A stretch of DNA of 64,000 bases from Embleya hyalina (GTDB lineage: Bacteria; Actinomycetota; Actinomycetes; Streptomycetales; Streptomycetaceae), in assembly GCF_003967355.1 (NCBI RefSeq), contig NZ_BIFH01000017.1, forward strand, positions 145,023 through 209,022, in the 5' to 3' direction. Under the pieces are notes generated by a model, which was not told where the DNA came from, did no database searches, and saw only the letters and a program-made list of their open reading frames with translations. Position numbers and translations under genes: made by a program. This document shows positions 42,992 to 51,679 of the stretch, one piece after another (the stretch's first letter is position 1; the number at the start of each line of letters is the position of its first letter).

Positions 42992-43011
42992 ACTCTGTTA
43001 ATTAACAGAGT
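42992..43011. promoter_or_regulatory. Perfect 20-bp palindromic operator, probably for the MarR regulator
   Basis: ACTCTGTTAATTAACAGAGT is perfectly symmetric and very A/T-rich in a 72%-GC-type setting. It lies in the 75-base gap between the marR stop and the acyl-CoA dehydrogenase start, 13 bases before the dehydrogenase ATG. MarR-family dimers bind sites of this size, and the neighbouring MarR gene is the obvious candidate. Position suggests repression of the dehydrogenase-kinase operon. Confidence 0.75.
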
Positions 43012-43054
43012 CAATCATCTTGATGGCGACACCGAACGCCCGCGGCCGCACCGC

Positions 43055-43513
43055 TCACTCCTCGTCCAGCGGCCCGCGCAGATCGGCCACCAACCGCTGC
43101 ATACGATCGGCCAGGTCGTTCAGCTCCCGCGCCGACCACTCGGACAACTGCCGCGCCAACATCGCGTCGTTGGCGGCCACGAACAGCCGGTACGCCTCGT
43201 GCCCGCGCGCGGTCGCCTCCAGGAGCGCCACCCGACCGTCCTCGGGAGCGGTGACCCGAACCGTGTAGCCGCCCTCCTCGAGGATGCGGATCTGCCGACT
43301 CAACGCGGCCGGTTGGATGTCGGCCCGCTCCGCCAACTCCGTCGGCCGGATCGGCCCGAAGTCGATGATGCGATGCAACACGCCGATCGCGACCAGACTC
43401 AACGGCACTCCGGACCGCTCCATGTGCAGCGCGTCCAGCCGCCGACTGCTCATCAGCCTGCGGACCGAGCTGATCGCCTCGTTGATCCTGCGTCGGCTCG
43501 CCTCGTCGGTCAT
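43055..43513 (-). CDS. MarR-family transcriptional regulator
   Basis: 152-residue winged-helix regulator. The DNA-recognition part is PIRPTELAERADIQPAALSRQIRILEEGGY, and the wing follows with RVTAPEDGRVALLEATARGHEAY. N- and C-terminal helices form the MarR dimer interface. ATG at 43513. It lies just upstream of the acyl-CoA dehydrogenase-kinase operon on the same strand, and the intergenic 20-bp palindrome makes it the likely local repressor, perhaps relieved by an acyl-CoA or hydroxy-acid. The divergent PP2C-like gene begins 128 bases away. Confidence 0.92.
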   Translation of the reverse strand: MTDEASRRRINEAISSVRRLMSSRRLDALHMERSGVPLSLVAIGVLHRIIDFGPIRPTELAERADIQPAALSRQIRILEEGGYTVRVTAPEDGRVALLEATARGHEAYRLFVAANDAMLARQLSEWSARELNDLADRMQRLVADLRGPLDEE

Positions 43514-43640
43514 GGCGTCAGGGTACGGGGGCCGGCGGGCTTCGCGGTCGCCGGCCGGCGGCCGCCCGCCGCCCACTCCTTCGAGCCAATCGACCCCGTA
43601 CCCCTGTCCCCACCGACGTTCGTCCCCAAGACTGATCTTC

Positions 43641-44213
43641 GTGCATGCCGAGGTGGTCGTCGAAGGCCCGAAAAACGATTCCGCAGACCGCGCGTTCGCG
43701 CTCGCCACACCCGAGGCCGGGGTCGTGGTGGCCGCCGTGTCGACCGAGCCGGTGGGCGGGTGCGGGCACGGCATGGGGTGGTTCCTGCGGCGGCTGGGGG
43801 TGCACCTGCTCGCCCGGTTGACCGATCGGCCGGAGCGCGGCATCGCCGACTGTCTGGCCGACACGATCGCCGAGACCGCGGCGCTGCACGGTGCCCGCTG
43901 CGATCTCGGACACGAGGCCACCCCGGCCGCCTCGGTGGTCGCCTGTCGGTTGCTGGCACGCGAGTTGCAATACCTGGTGCTCGGCCCCGGCGTGGTCCAC
44001 CTGCACCACGACCGGGGCCCGAGCAGCCGGATGACCGGCCCCGACGGCCCGTTGGCCGCCGCCCGGGCCCGTCCGGGCATCGCCGCCTACGCCGGCGTCG
44101 GCTCCGCCCGGCTGTACAGCCTCAGCGGCGCCTCCCTGGCCGCCGACGGCACCGACCGACCGCCGGCCGGGATCACCCTGACCTTCGGCACACCCGCGCC
44201 GACCACGCGATAG
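43641..44213 (+). CDS. PP2C-like phosphatase-fold protein, degenerate metal site
   Basis: 190 residues resembling a compact PPM/PP2C-type protein found in actinomycetes. The N-terminal EGPKNDSADRAFAL corresponds to the NEDF region. VVVAAVSTEPVGGCGHGMGWFLRRLG corresponds to the ADGxGG region, and CDLGHEATPAASVVACRLLARELQYLVLG corresponds to the TPSATVV and nucleotide-edge strands. The Asp residues that bind metals in active phosphatases are not clearly present, so it may be a pseudophosphatase. A GTG at 43641 is the first start that leads into the conserved region. It is 26 bases from the convergent end of the branched-chain-type operon. Confidence 0.65.
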   Translation: MHAEVVVEGPKNDSADRAFALATPEAGVVVAAVSTEPVGGCGHGMGWFLRRLGVHLLARLTDRPERGIADCLADTIAETAALHGARCDLGHEATPAASVVACRLLARELQYLVLGPGVVHLHHDRGPSSRMTGPDGPLAAARARPGIAAYAGVGSARLYSLSGASLAADGTDRPPAGITLTFGTPAPTTR

Positions 44214-44239
44214 GGCGGGTGCGAGCCCCGGGCGACCCG

Positions 44240-45502
44240 CTACCCCGCGGCGGGCAGCCGGTACTCCCGCGCCGCCGGCACCTCGTAGGCGTCCTTGGCC
44301 ACCACCAGGTTGCCCGGCGCGGCCTTGCTCGGCTTGAGGATGTACGACTTGTAGGTGGCCGGCCTGGTCACGTCGGAGAAGTCCTCGGGCGTGCCGAGGC
44401 CGGTGTCCATCTGCTTCTGCTGCCGGTGCGCGGCGATGATCCCGGCGTGCGACAGGTCCTTCGCCGCGCAGGCCGCCTTCAGGTCCTCGCCGAAGATCTT
44501 CATCGCGTTGTACCCGGAGATCACCCCCTGGTCCAGGGTCCCGTCCGGATACTTGGCCTTGTAGTCGGCGGCGAGCTTCTTCACCGCCGGGATGTCCGCG
44601 CCGATCGCCGGCGCCGCGCTCACCACGTACAGCAGTTGCTCCAGCGCCCCGGCCGCGGCGCTCGCCATCACCTGCGGGTGGAAGCCCGGCGCGCTGGTGA
44701 GCACCGGCACCCGCAGCCCGGCGACCGCGCCGAAGCCGACCAGGGTCGCGGTCTGCGTCGGCCCGGCGCTGATCAGGATCGCCTTGACACCCGCGCCGCG
44801 CAGGGCGGCGATCTGCGCGGTGAGGTCGGTGTCGGTGGCCTTGATCTTCTGCTCGACGATCTGCGCGCCGAGCTTCCCGGCCGCGAACTTCGCCCCCGCG
44901 AGCGCGTTCTCGCCGTATTCGCCCTCGAAGTAGACGTGCCCGACCTTGTCCCCGGACTTGAGCTGCGCCGCCTGGGCCAGGAAGTCCATCCCGTTGATCA
45001 TGTCGATGTCGTAGGTGGTGCCGACGATCTGGATCTCCGGCCGGTTCAGCAGGGTCGCCGGCCAGGCCTGCGGGAAGGTCAGGATCCGGTCCTGCTTCAG
45101 GCTGTCCTGCAACGCGGTGACCACGGCCGAGCCGATCACCTGCGGGAAGCCCGCCACGCCACCCTTGATCTCGGTGTAGGCGGCCACCGCCTTCTGCACG
45201 TCGTAGCCGTGGTCGCGCACGGTGATCGCCAGCTTGCGTCCGCAGATCCCGCCCTGCGCGTTGATCTCGTCCACGTACAACTGCTGGGCGTTGACGATGC
45301 TCTTGCCCAACGGCGCGTACGGGCCGGACAGATCGGTCAGCGCGCCGAGCGTGATCGTCGTATCGGTGACCCCGGGGCCGGACTTCACCCCACCCGACCG
45401 CTTGTCCTTCTCGTCGTCGTCGCCCTTGGTGCTGCACGCCGTCGCCGCCAGCACGAGCGCCGCGAGCGCCGCCCCCACGCGCACGCCATTCCGAAGCCTC
45501 AC
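44240..45502 (-). CDS. Branched-chain-type ABC substrate-binding lipoprotein (LivK-like)
   Basis: 420 residues. A lipoprotein signal peptide ends in ATAC (Cys23), followed by an acidic/basic linker. The type I binding-protein body (Peripla_BP_6) contains ITLGALTDLSGPYAPLGK, VDEINAQGGICGRKLAITVRD and GVKAILISAGPTQT. The fold serves amino acids, amides, urea or aromatic acids, so the ligand is open. GTG start at 45502. It is last in a five-gene operon whose ATPases come first, the reverse of the common order, and only 4 bases after the livM stop. Confidence 0.92.
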   Translation of the reverse strand: MRLRNGVRVGAALAALVLAATACSTKGDDDEKDKRSGGVKSGPGVTDTTITLGALTDLSGPYAPLGKSIVNAQQLYVDEINAQGGICGRKLAITVRDHGYDVQKAVAAYTEIKGGVAGFPQVIGSAVVTALQDSLKQDRILTFPQAWPATLLNRPEIQIVGTTYDIDMINGMDFLAQAAQLKSGDKVGHVYFEGEYGENALAGAKFAAGKLGAQIVEQKIKATDTDLTAQIAALRGAGVKAILISAGPTQTATLVGFGAVAGLRVPVLTSAPGFHPQVMASAAAGALEQLLYVVSAAPAIGADIPAVKKLAADYKAKYPDGTLDQGVISGYNAMKIFGEDLKAACAAKDLSHAGIIAAHRQQKQMDTGLGTPEDFSDVTRPATYKSYILKPSKAAPGNLVVAKDAYEVPAAREYRLPAAG

Positions 45503-45506
45503 GGTG

Positions 45507-46730
45507 CTACTCCTTGGAGCCGATACGGATGGAGCCCTGGGTACGTCCGAGTCGTCCGAGTCCTTGGCCGCGTCCGCCGGGGCCGCCGCCCGGTCGACCG
45601 CGCAGCAGGCCGACCAGGCCGCCCGGGGCGAACAGCAGGACCAGCACGATCGCCGCGCCGTACAGGTAGCGCGCGGCCTCGCCCGGTCCCACCCCCGACT
45701 CCGGGCTGCCGGGCGCCACCACGAGCGGCAGCGTGTCCGCGTACTTGCTCAGCACCTGCGGCAACATCGTCACGAACGCCGCGCCCACCACGGCGCCGGT
45801 GACCGAACCGAGGCCGCCGATCACGATCATCGCGAGGTAGTCGATGGACAGCGCGAGGCCGAAGTAGTCCGGCACCACCCGGTTGAAGATCAGCGCGATC
45901 AGCGCGCCCGCGAGACCCGCGTACATCGACGACACCACGAACGCGGCGGAGCGGTACCGGGCCGGCGCGACCCCCATCACGGCAGCCGCGATCTCGCTGT
46001 CCCGTACCGCGCCCAGCGCCCGTCCGGGCCGCCCGCGCAACAGGTTGCGCGCGGTCAGCGCGGCGACCAGGACCAGGATCAGCGCGAAGTACCACAACCG
46101 TTCGAGCCGACCGAACGGGATGCCGAGCACCTCCAGGCCGTCCGGCCGGCCGTCGGTGAGGGTGAGGTCGCCGACCCCCATCGAGGGCACCGAACGCCCG
46201 TTGAAGCCGCCGGTCACCGACGCCGCGTTGAGCATGACGTGGTGTCCGATGAACACCAGGGCCAGCGTGGCGACGCCGAGGTACATCCCGCGCAGGCGCC
46301 CGGAGATCGGACTGAACAGACCGCCGACCACACCGGTCAGCAGCACCGCGAGGACCAGCGCGAGCAGCGGCGGCAGGCCCGCGCCGCTCAGCCGGCGCAC
46401 CCCCACCCGACCCGAGTCGCCCGCGAGCCACACGTAGCCGTAGGCGCCGAAGGCCAGGAAGAAGGCGTGCCCGAGGGAGAGTTGGCCGGTGGTGCCGGAC
46501 AGCAGGTTGAGCCCGATCGCGCCGATCGCGGCGGCCATCGCGAACAGGCCGGTCTGCAACCAGAACGCGGTCACGTAGAACGGCAGCACGAGCAGTACGC
46601 CGACGACCACGACCACCGCGCCGGGCCCCGCCCACCGGCGCGGCCCCGGCCGGGCCGGCGCGGCGTGCCGGACCGGAATCGATTCTGCGGCCCGGCTCAC
46701 CGGCGCGGACGGGCGGTCAGACACGGGCAC
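45507..46730 (-). CDS. Branched-chain-type ABC permease (LivM-like)
   Basis: 407-residue inner-membrane permease with about eight to ten TM helices after a 30-residue hydrophilic N-terminus. Recognisable LivM blocks are AIGLNLLSGTTGQLSLGHAFFLAFGAYGYVW, GPLGAV-type RALGAVRDSEIAAAVMGV and IGGLGSVTGAVVGAAFVTMLPQ. The GTG at 46730 overlaps the livH stop by 14 bases, so coupling is likely; a GTG two codons later is an alternative. It forms the heterodimeric channel with LivH. The C-terminal tail is Gly/Arg-rich. Confidence 0.92.
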   Translation of the reverse strand: MPVSDRPSAPVSRAAESIPVRHAAPARPGPRRWAGPGAVVVVVGVLLVLPFYVTAFWLQTGLFAMAAAIGAIGLNLLSGTTGQLSLGHAFFLAFGAYGYVWLAGDSGRVGVRRLSGAGLPPLLALVLAVLLTGVVGGLFSPISGRLRGMYLGVATLALVFIGHHVMLNAASVTGGFNGRSVPSMGVGDLTLTDGRPDGLEVLGIPFGRLERLWYFALILVLVAALTARNLLRGRPGRALGAVRDSEIAAAVMGVAPARYRSAAFVVSSMYAGLAGALIALIFNRVVPDYFGLALSIDYLAMIVIGGLGSVTGAVVGAAFVTMLPQVLSKYADTLPLVVAPGSPESGVGPGEAARYLYGAAIVLVLLFAPGGLVGLLRGRPGGGPGGRGQGLGRLGRTQGSIRIGSKE

Positions 46731-47607
46731 GCTCCCTCGAGCCGAGCAGGCCGGTCGGCCGCCAGATCAACACGAGCAACATCACGACGTAGGGGGCGAC
46801 ATCGCCGAGGTTGGCGCCGAGCCAGCTCAGATCGCTCTGGTAGCCCGCCGTCAGCGCCGAGGTGAGCCCCACCAGCAGGCTGCCGAGCAGGGCCCCGGCG
46901 GCCGAGTCCATGCCGCCCAGGATCGCCGCCGGGAACGCGGCGAGCGCGATCTGCCCGGTGGACCGGTCCAGGCCCGCGGACGGGAACGCGGCCAGGAACA
47001 CCGCCGCGACCGCGGCCAGCGCGCCCGCCACGCACCAGGCGATCAACTGCACCCGCCCGAGCCGCACCCCCATCAGCGCCGCCGCCTCCCGGTCCTCGGC
47101 CGCCGCGCGCATCGACAGACCCCAGGCGGTGAAGCGGAACGCCGCGAAGAACGTGCCGATCAGCACCACGGCCACCACGACGCAGGCGATCCGGGCGTCG
47201 GCGATGTGCACGCCGTTCCAGTCCCGCACACCCGCCCGCCACGGATCGCCCAGGCTCAGCACGTCGGAGCCGATCCGGCGGGTGAGTTCGGTGGTCAGCA
47301 GGATGTCCACGCCGATGGTGAGGATGGTCAGGGTGTGCACCTCGGTGCGTCCCAGGCCGCGGATGAACACCATCTCGACCAGGCCCGCCACCGCGGCCGT
47401 CACCACCACCGCCACCAGCAGCGCGAGGGTGAAGCCGAGGTCGTCGTGCAGCTTGGCCACGGTGAACCCGCCGAGCAGCAGCAGCGACGCGTGCGCGAAG
47501 TTGATCACGCCCGACGCCTTGAAGATCACCACGAAGCCGAGCGCGATCAGCGCGTAGACCGATCCGAGCGCGAGGCCGTTGAGGACGATCTCGGCGAGTT
47601 TGGTCAT
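46717..47607 (-). CDS. Branched-chain-type ABC permease (LivH-like)
   Basis: 296-residue permease. It begins AEIVLNGLALGSVYALIALGFVVIFKASGVINFAHASLL, the signature start of LivH, and has about eight TM helices. The internal AFRFTAWGLSMRAAAEDREAAALMGV is the cytoplasmic loop that contacts the ATPases, and AFPAAILGGMDSAAGALLGSLLVG follows. The ATG at 47607 overlaps the livG stop (ATGA). Membrane partner of LivM. Confidence 0.93.
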   Translation of the reverse strand: MTKLAEIVLNGLALGSVYALIALGFVVIFKASGVINFAHASLLLLGGFTVAKLHDDLGFTLALLVAVVVTAAVAGLVEMVFIRGLGRTEVHTLTILTIGVDILLTTELTRRIGSDVLSLGDPWRAGVRDWNGVHIADARIACVVVAVVLIGTFFAAFRFTAWGLSMRAAAEDREAAALMGVRLGRVQLIAWCVAGALAAVAAVFLAAFPSAGLDRSTGQIALAAFPAAILGGMDSAAGALLGSLLVGLTSALTAGYQSDLSWLGANLGDVAPYVVMLLVLIWRPTGLLGSRERARV

Positions 47608-48470
47608 CGGGACTCCTCGTGACTCTCGCTCCGGTCGCCGTGGCCGCTCGGGTCGTGCCGCCCGCCCGCTTCGCCCTCGTCGCCCTCGTCCCCAGTGCCG
47701 AGGTAGGCGCGGATCACCGCGGGGTCGCGCCGCACCTCGGCCGGTGTACCGCTCGCGATCCGCCGGCCGAAGTCGAGCACGGTCACCGCGTCGGCGATCC
47801 GCATCACCAGCCCCATGTCGTGCTCGACCAGCACGATCGAGATGCCGAGCGAGGCCCGGATCGAGGCGATCGCGTCCGAGGTCCGCGCCCGCTCCTCGGC
47901 GTTCATCCCGGCCACCGGTTCGTCGAGCAGCAACACCCTGGGTTCCATGCACAACGCGCGGGCCATCTCCACCCGCTTGCGCATGCCGTACGGCAGCAGC
48001 GCGACGGGCGTGTCGAAGACCGCGCCCAGGTGCATGAACTCGGCGATCTCCCGGGCCCGTTCGCGATGCCGGCGCTGCTCGCGGACCACCCTCGGCAGAC
48101 GCAGCGCGGTGGCCGCGAAGCCGGAGCGGGTCAGGACGTGCCGGCCGAGCATCAGATTGTCCGCGACGGTGCCCCGGGTGAGCACGATGTTCTGGAACGT
48201 ACGGGCCAGTCCGAGGCCGGCGATCCGATGCGGGGGCAGCCGGGTCAGGTCGTGCGCGCCGAGCCGCACGCTGCCGCGCTCGGCCCGGTACACGCCGGAA
48301 AGCACGTTGAAGCAGGTCGACTTGCCCGCGCCGTTCGGGCCGATGACCGCGTGGATGGTGCCCGGCGCGACGGTGAAGCCGACCGCGTCCAGCGCGAGCA
48401 GGCCGGCGAAGCGTACGGTGACCGCGCGCAGCGTCAGCTCGGGCACGTCCGATGCCGCCGCGCCGCTCAT
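47604..48470 (-). CDS. Branched-chain-type ABC ATPase (LivG-like)
   Basis: 288 residues. Walker A is GPNGAGKST, and the Q-loop region is LARTFQNIVLTRG. The signature is degenerate: LPYGMRKRVEMARAL in place of LSGGQ, common in LivG proteins. Walker B is VLLLDEPVAGMN and the switch His is LVEHDMGLV. The C-terminal RDPAVIRAYLGTG is LivG-like, followed by a charged tail rich in Gly, Asp, Glu and His. The ATG at 48470 overlaps the livF stop, and its own stop overlaps livH. Confidence 0.93.
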   Translation of the reverse strand: MSGAAASDVPELTLRAVTVRFAGLLALDAVGFTVAPGTIHAVIGPNGAGKSTCFNVLSGVYRAERGSVRLGAHDLTRLPPHRIAGLGLARTFQNIVLTRGTVADNLMLGRHVLTRSGFAATALRLPRVVREQRRHRERAREIAEFMHLGAVFDTPVALLPYGMRKRVEMARALCMEPRVLLLDEPVAGMNAEERARTSDAIASIRASLGISIVLVEHDMGLVMRIADAVTVLDFGRRIASGTPAEVRRDPAVIRAYLGTGDEGDEGEAGGRHDPSGHGDRSESHEESR

Positions 48471-49276
48471 CCGGTCCACCGTCCGAGCGCCCGGCGCGGG
48501 GCGGTCCGCACCGGCGCGGGCGTGCCCTCCGATTCGACCGGCTCGCCCAGGTACAACCGGCGCACCTCGTCGGTGCGGGCCAGATCGGCCGAGGCACCGG
48601 CCAGCCGCACCTCGCCGACGTCGAGCACGTACGCCTTCTCGGCCAGGTCGAGGGCGATCGTCGCGTTCTGCTCGACCAGCAGCACGGCCGTACCCCGGGC
48701 GGCGATCTCCCGGATCACCCCCGCGATCCGACCCACCATGCGCGGCGCGAGGCCGAGCGAGGGCTCGTCCAGCAGCAGCAGGCGCGGCGCGGCCATCAGC
48801 GCCCGACCGATCGCCAACATCTGCTGTTCGCCGCCGGAGAGCAGGCCGGCACGCTGCTCGCGCCGCTCGGCGAGGACCGGGAACAGGTCGAGCACCCGGT
48901 CGTGTTCGGCGCGGATCCCCGCCGCCCGCCCGCGCCGGCCCAGGGTGCCGGCGCGCAGGTTCTCGGCCACCGTGAGATGGGCGAACACCCGCCGCCCCTC
49001 CGGGACCTGCACCACCCCGGCGCGGACGATCGCGGCCGGGTCGCGGCCGCCGAGCCGGGCCCCGTCGTAGCGGATCGAGCCGCCGGCGATCGTGCCCCGA
49101 TGCAGGGACAGCGTGCCCGATACGGCCCGCAGAAGGGTGCTCTTGCCCGCCCCGTTCGCGCCGAGCACGGCCACCACGCCGTTGCCGGGCACGTCGAGGG
49201 AGACGCCGCGCAGGGCCCGGACGGACCGGCCGTAGACGACCTCCAGGCCCTCCACGAGGAGCGCTCCCGGTTCCAT
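48467..49276 (-). CDS. Branched-chain-type ABC ATPase (LivF-like)
   Basis: 269 residues. Walker A is GANGAGKST, the VVQVPEGRRVFAHLTVAENL block is diagnostic of LivF, the signature is LLSGGEQQMLAIGRAL, Walker B is LLLLDEPSLGLAP and the switch residue lies in LLVEQNATIAL. ATG at 49276. It is the first gene of the five-gene operon livF-livG-livH-livM-livK-like. A PucR/CdaR regulator gene ends 175 bases upstream on the same strand and could control it. Confidence 0.93.
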   Translation of the reverse strand: MEPGALLVEGLEVVYGRSVRALRGVSLDVPGNGVVAVLGANGAGKSTLLRAVSGTLSLHRGTIAGGSIRYDGARLGGRDPAAIVRAGVVQVPEGRRVFAHLTVAENLRAGTLGRRGRAAGIRAEHDRVLDLFPVLAERREQRAGLLSGGEQQMLAIGRALMAAPRLLLLDEPSLGLAPRMVGRIAGVIREIAARGTAVLLVEQNATIALDLAEKAYVLDVGEVRLAGASADLARTDEVRRLYLGEPVESEGTPAPVRTAPRRALGRWTG

Positions 49277-49451
49277 CGCACCCCTCCCCCGCTGTTGGAG
49301 TGACCGCGATCACAGCACGGGGGGTGCACGGAGTCCAGATCCGCCCGCGAGGTCGGGGCAGCCGACCAACGCGGCGGCGTACGCCTTGTGCAGCGGCACA
49401 GCCCGCACCGCGCCGCACACGGTGCCCCGAACCCGTCCGGGCCCGCCCCGC

Positions 49452-50651
49452 TCAGGCGCTCAGTCGATGCGCGTCCAGGGCCAACGCCAACTCCACCAGG
49501 TCGCGCGGCAGGCCCAGTTCGCGCCCGGTCAGCTGCTCCATCCGACGCAGCCGGTTGAGCACCGTGTTGCGATGGCAGAACAACCGCCGGCCCGCGCGCA
49601 CCGCCGAGCCGCCCGAGTCGAGCCAGGCCCCGAAGGTGCCCAGCAGCAGGTCCCGATCCACCACGTCCAGGGCCAGGATCGGCCCGAGCACCCGGGCCGC
49701 CAGATCCCGCGCCAGATCGGGCTGCGAGGCCACCAGGGCGGCGGGCAACCGCTCGTCCAGGCGCGCGCATTCGCCGTCGGCGGTACACGTGCGCAGCGCG
49801 ATCTCGGCGAGCCGCCGGGCCCGGCCCAGCGCGACCAACCCGTCCACGATCGGGCTGATCCCGATCCGCGACCCCGCCACCGGGCCGAACGTTTCGGCAA
49901 TCTCGTCCAACCCGGAGGTACCGAGCAGGACCACCGCGAACTCCCCCTCCGCGCGCGCCCGCCAGACCACCCGCACCCCGTTCGGCGCGGCCCGCCGGGG
50001 CGCGTCGTGCACGCCGGTGCCGGGCAGCGGATGGCGCACCGCGACCACGGCGTAGCGGCCCCGCTCGGGCAGATCCAACACCCCGGCCGCGGCGGCGAGA
50101 TCCGCCTCCGGCGCCCGGCCGTCCAGGAGCGTGTCCAACAGGGCGTGCACCCGCTCGTCGTGACGGTTGGTCAGCTCCGTCTGGACCCGCCGATACTCGT
50201 CGGCGATCGCGCTCGCGTGCCGGTCGACGAAGTTCCACACATCGGTGGCCACGTGCACCAGCAGCCGTACCTCGTCCGGCTCCTGCTCCGCCGCGACCTC
50301 GACGAGCGTCTGCCACAACATCACCCCGCCGAGCCGGTAGGCGTGCAGCAGCGCCTCCAGCGGCACCCCCTGCTCGGCCCGCCGCCGGGCCAGTCGCCCC
50401 GACGCCCAGCGGCTGCCCTCCAGTTCGCGCGGCCAGACCGCGAGCGCGCCGACCGCGACCCGCAGTGCCTCGTGCGTGCTCTGCCACAACTCGTCCGGCG
50501 GGACACCGCCCGCCACATAGGCGGGTTCGAGCTCCTGCAACTCGGCCACGAGCCGATCGGTCAGCTCCGGCAACCGCCCCGGCAGGGCCCGTGCCGCCCG
50601 TCGTAGCAGCGCGCTGTGTTTCGGCCCGTCGGACCCCTCCGCATCGACCAT
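49452..50651 (-). CDS. PucR/CdaR-type transcriptional regulator
   Basis: 399 residues. The N-terminal half is an RsbRD-type/helical sensor (ELTDRLVAELQELEPAYVAGG, then QGVPLEALLHAYRLGGVMLWQTL). A GGDEF-like central region follows, and a C-terminal PucR helix-turn-helix (AGRRLFCHRNTVLNRLRRMEQLTGRELGLP). This architecture is abundant in actinomycetes and often sits beside transport or catabolic operons. The ATG at 50651 is preferred to one 20 codons upstream. Being directly upstream of livF on the same strand suggests it senses the substrate of that transporter. Confidence 0.88.
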   Translation of the reverse strand: MVDAEGSDGPKHSALLRRAARALPGRLPELTDRLVAELQELEPAYVAGGVPPDELWQSTHEALRVAVGALAVWPRELEGSRWASGRLARRRAEQGVPLEALLHAYRLGGVMLWQTLVEVAAEQEPDEVRLLVHVATDVWNFVDRHASAIADEYRRVQTELTNRHDERVHALLDTLLDGRAPEADLAAAAGVLDLPERGRYAVVAVRHPLPGTGVHDAPRRAAPNGVRVVWRARAEGEFAVVLLGTSGLDEIAETFGPVAGSRIGISPIVDGLVALGRARRLAEIALRTCTADGECARLDERLPAALVASQPDLARDLAARVLGPILALDVVDRDLLLGTFGAWLDSGGSAVRAGRRLFCHRNTVLNRLRRMEQLTGRELGLPRDLVELALALDAHRLSA

Positions 50652-50797
50652 GGAACCCCACCCCACAAGGTCAAGGACGCCGTCCGGGGCAACAGTGGCA
50701 GATCGGGACACCCGGCAGGCAGGGGACGAACGGGCCGCCGCCGAGCTGTGATGTGCCGGTGCCCGAAGGCTCGGCCGTTTCGGCCGAAGGCCGGGCC

Positions 50798-51625
50798 TCA
50801 GCCGTTCCAGGCGAAGCGCGGCGCGCGGCGCTCGGTGAAGGCGGCCAACCCCTCACGGACGTCGGCCGAGCCGCGCGACTCCCGCTCCCACCGCTCGCGC
50901 CAGGCCTCGACCGGGTCGCCGTCGACGCCCGGATCGGCGCCCGGCACGCCGGAAAGGTCCATCGCCAACAGGTCCTTGGCGGCGCGTACCGTCAGCTGCG
51001 AGCGCGAGGCGATCGTCCGGGCGAAGTCGTACACGCTCTTCTCCGCCTCCTCCGGCCCGAACACCCCGTCCACCAGGCCCACCCGCAGCGCGTGCGCCGC
51101 GTCGATCAGCTCGGCGGAGAACAACAGGTACTTGGCCGTGGACACGCCCACCAGCCGGGCCAGCCGCGCGGTCGACCCCGCGTCGTAGACGATGCCGAGC
51201 TTGGCGGGCGTCACCCCGAACCGGGCCGTGGTGTCCGCGAAGCGCAGGTCGCAGGCGGCGGCGAGCTGGCATCCGCCGCCCACGCACGGGCCCTGGACGA
51301 AGGCGATCGTCGGCTTCCCGAAGCCGGCCAGCGCCCGCTCGGCGGCCGAGTTCAGCGCGTGGTAGGCGTCCGCCGCCTCGGCCGTGGCGTAGTGCCCCCG
51401 CAGCTCGCGGATGTCGGCGCCCGCCGAGAACACCCCGCCGCTGCCGGTCAGCACCAGCACGCTCACCTCGGGATCGGCCGCGAGCGCGGCCAGGGTGCCC
51501 GGCAGCGCCGCCCACATCGCCGCGGTCAGCGCCCCGCGCGCGTGCGGGCGATCGATCCGCAGCGTGGCGATCGGCCCCTCCGCCTCGACCACGAGCCCGT
51601 CGACCCCGGTGTCCATGGTGCCCAT
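50798..51625 (-). CDS. Enoyl-CoA hydratase/isomerase family protein
   Basis: 275-residue crotonase-fold enzyme. The oxyanion-hole elements are VFSAGADIRELRG and PCVGGGCQLAAACDLRFAD, followed by FGVTPAKLGIVYDAGS and the C-terminal helical region. One catalytic Glu of classic hydratases falls in the QLAAACDLRF region and is not present, so hydration may be replaced by another crotonase reaction. The ATG at 51625 or one three codons later are both plausible. It lies 54 bases after the transporter stop on the same strand, so it is probably co-transcribed with it. CoA substrate unknown. Confidence 0.88.
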   Translation of the reverse strand: MGTMDTGVDGLVVEAEGPIATLRIDRPHARGALTAAMWAALPGTLAALAADPEVSVLVLTGSGGVFSAGADIRELRGHYATAEAADAYHALNSAAERALAGFGKPTIAFVQGPCVGGGCQLAAACDLRFADTTARFGVTPAKLGIVYDAGSTARLARLVGVSTAKYLLFSAELIDAAHALRVGLVDGVFGPEEAEKSVYDFARTIASRSQLTVRAAKDLLAMDLSGVPGADPGVDGDPVEAWRERWERESRGSADVREGLAAFTERRAPRFAWNG

Positions 51626-51679
51626 CCCGCCGCCTCTCCCACGCCGACCCACGTCGCCGACCCACATCGCGAGGCCACG

